Assembly: GCF_005222805.1 (NCBI RefSeq)
Contig: NZ_STGC01000005.1
Location: forward strand, 434,001-498,000
Direction: 5' to 3'
From: Devosia sp. FKR38
GTDB taxonomy: Bacteria > Pseudomonadota > Alphaproteobacteria > Rhizobiales > Devosiaceae
DNA: 64,000 nucleotides
Shown: positions 63,434 through 64,000 of the stretch, piece after piece
Numbering within the stretch: position 1 is the first letter of the stretch
Layout of the letters: every line of letters starts with the position of its first letter
Position numbers and translations under genes: made by a program
Notes under the pieces: generated by a model
Told to the model about the DNA's origin: nothing
The model's input: only the letters and a program-made list of their open reading frames with translations
Databases searched by the model: none

Positions 63434-64000
63434 GTGCACGAAACCGAACGCCACAGAGTGATCATTGCTGCCGTGCAGTCGCGCCCCGTCGCGACGGTGG
63501 CGGATCTGTGCCAGGTCACCGGCTCGTCCGAAGCCACCATTCGCCGCGATATTGCGGCCCTGCATGTGCGGGGCGAGGTGCGGCGCGTGCGCGGCGGTGC
63601 CGAGGCGGTCAACCCGCCAGAGCAAAGCGCCCTGATGGGCCGGCCCTTCTCGGTCAACGAAACCATCAATATCGAGCAGAAGCGCGCAATTGCCCGCGCG
63701 GCGGCCGCCTTGTGCAAGGATGGTGAGCCGATCATCATCAATGGCGGCACCACCACCTACCAGATGGTGCATCACCTGACGCAGCGGCGCATGAGCGTGT
63801 TCACCAACAGCTTCGCCATTGCCGAATATCTCATCCACAACTCGCGCAATTCCGTCGTCATTCCCGGTGGCACGGTCTATCGCGAGCAGAATGTCATCCT
63901 CTCGCCCTTCGGCGGGGTGGTGGCCAGCCACTTCTATGCCAAGCGCATGTTCATCGGCTGCCAGGGCATTGGCCAGCATGGGCTGATGGAAGCCGATCCC
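63434..64000 (+). CDS. rhaR: DeoR-family regulator of rhamnose genes (partial, runs off the window)
   Basis: At least 189 residues are visible; the gene continues past 64000. The start is GTG at 63434, with GGGAGAG eight bases upstream; the two nearby ATG codons are out of frame. The DeoR helix-turn-helix is VATVADLCQVTGSSEATIRR, then DIAALHVRGEVRRVRGGA. The sugar-phosphate-sensing domain begins with EQKRAIARAAAALCKDGEPI and IINGGTTTYQMVHHL. It is divergent from rhaD, the usual place of rhaR in rhizobia. It probably represses rhaDI and others until a rhamnose intermediate appears; the effector is not shown. Confidence 0.88.
   Translation, partial: MHETERHRVIIAAVQSRPVATVADLCQVTGSSEATIRRDIAALHVRGEVRRVRGGAEAVNPPEQSALMGRPFSVNETINIEQKRAIARAAAALCKDGEPIIINGGTTTYQMVHHLTQRRMSVFTNSFAIAEYLIHNSRNSVVIPGGTVYREQNVILSPFGGVVASHFYAKRMFIGCQGIGQHGLMEADP

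Overview
This window is GC-rich, densely packed bacterial chromosome with no rRNA, tRNA, transposase, phage gene or CRISPR array that I could find. Gene families point to an alphaproteobacterium of the Hyphomicrobiales, with Devosia or a relative as a plausible but unproven guess. The pointers are a ScfR/PccR regulator beside propionyl-CoA carboxylase, an aerobic-type cob cluster, a rhizobial FnrN-like CX2CX7C regulator, a fused RhaD aldolase/dehydrogenase, and a GAGCGTTTCC-type intergenic repeat typical of that order.

Layout. 1-6.1 kb: a 43-residue membrane peptide, then a leftward signalling block (HD-GYP response regulator, secreted molybdopterin-oxidoreductase-fold protein, hybrid histidine kinase, chemoreceptor). 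6.5-9.5 kb: a ROK regulator and a two-gene type III polyketide synthase/ICMT methyltransferase operon. 9.5-17.2 kb: the propionyl-CoA to succinyl-CoA pathway (pccR, pccB, pccA, mcm, mce). 17.3-35.1 kb: a phosphorus-scavenging island, made of ugpBAEC plus a TIM-barrel enzyme, divergent from phnMN, phnF, phnGHIJKL, a hexapeptide transferase and phnCDE1E2. 35.2-37.7 kb: an MHYT-GGDEF-EAL protein. 37.7-43.8 kb: cobFGHIJLM, translationally coupled from cobG to cobM and lacking cobK. 43.9-52.0 kb: a DUF305 protein, a LacI-controlled sugar ABC transporter, and the copper set copA-cueR-copZ. 52.1-56.5 kb: an Fnr-type regulator, a DUF1127 peptide, YbaK and an autotransporter. 56.6-59.6 kb: a LysR regulator divergent from mmsA, then a DUF5680 protein. 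59.7-64 kb: rhaI, rhaD and a divergent DeoR-type regulator cut by the window end.

How the parts fit. MmsA makes propionyl-CoA, PccAB and Mce turn it into (R)-methylmalonyl-CoA, and the mutase needs the cobalamin that the cob genes help make. The ugp and phn clusters take up glycerol-3-phosphate and phosphonates. Pho-box-like 11-bp-period repeats precede phnC and, more weakly, ugpB. CueR, CopZ, CopA and possibly the DUF305 protein form a copper response; the copA promoter has the long spacer and dyad of MerR-type activation.

Two repeat families stand out. One is a paired GC-rich palindrome of about 100-120 bp in four copies, each between co-directional genes (pccA/mcm, phnI/phnJ, phnJ/phnK, rhaI/rhaD). 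The other lies at 56.5 kb and supplies the stop codon of the LysR gene. I found no clearly new multi-gene defence or secretion system. The least explained items are the polyketide synthase/methyltransferase pair, the TIM-barrel enzyme in the ugp operon, the signalling operon with the secreted redox-fold protein, and the intra-operon palindromes.
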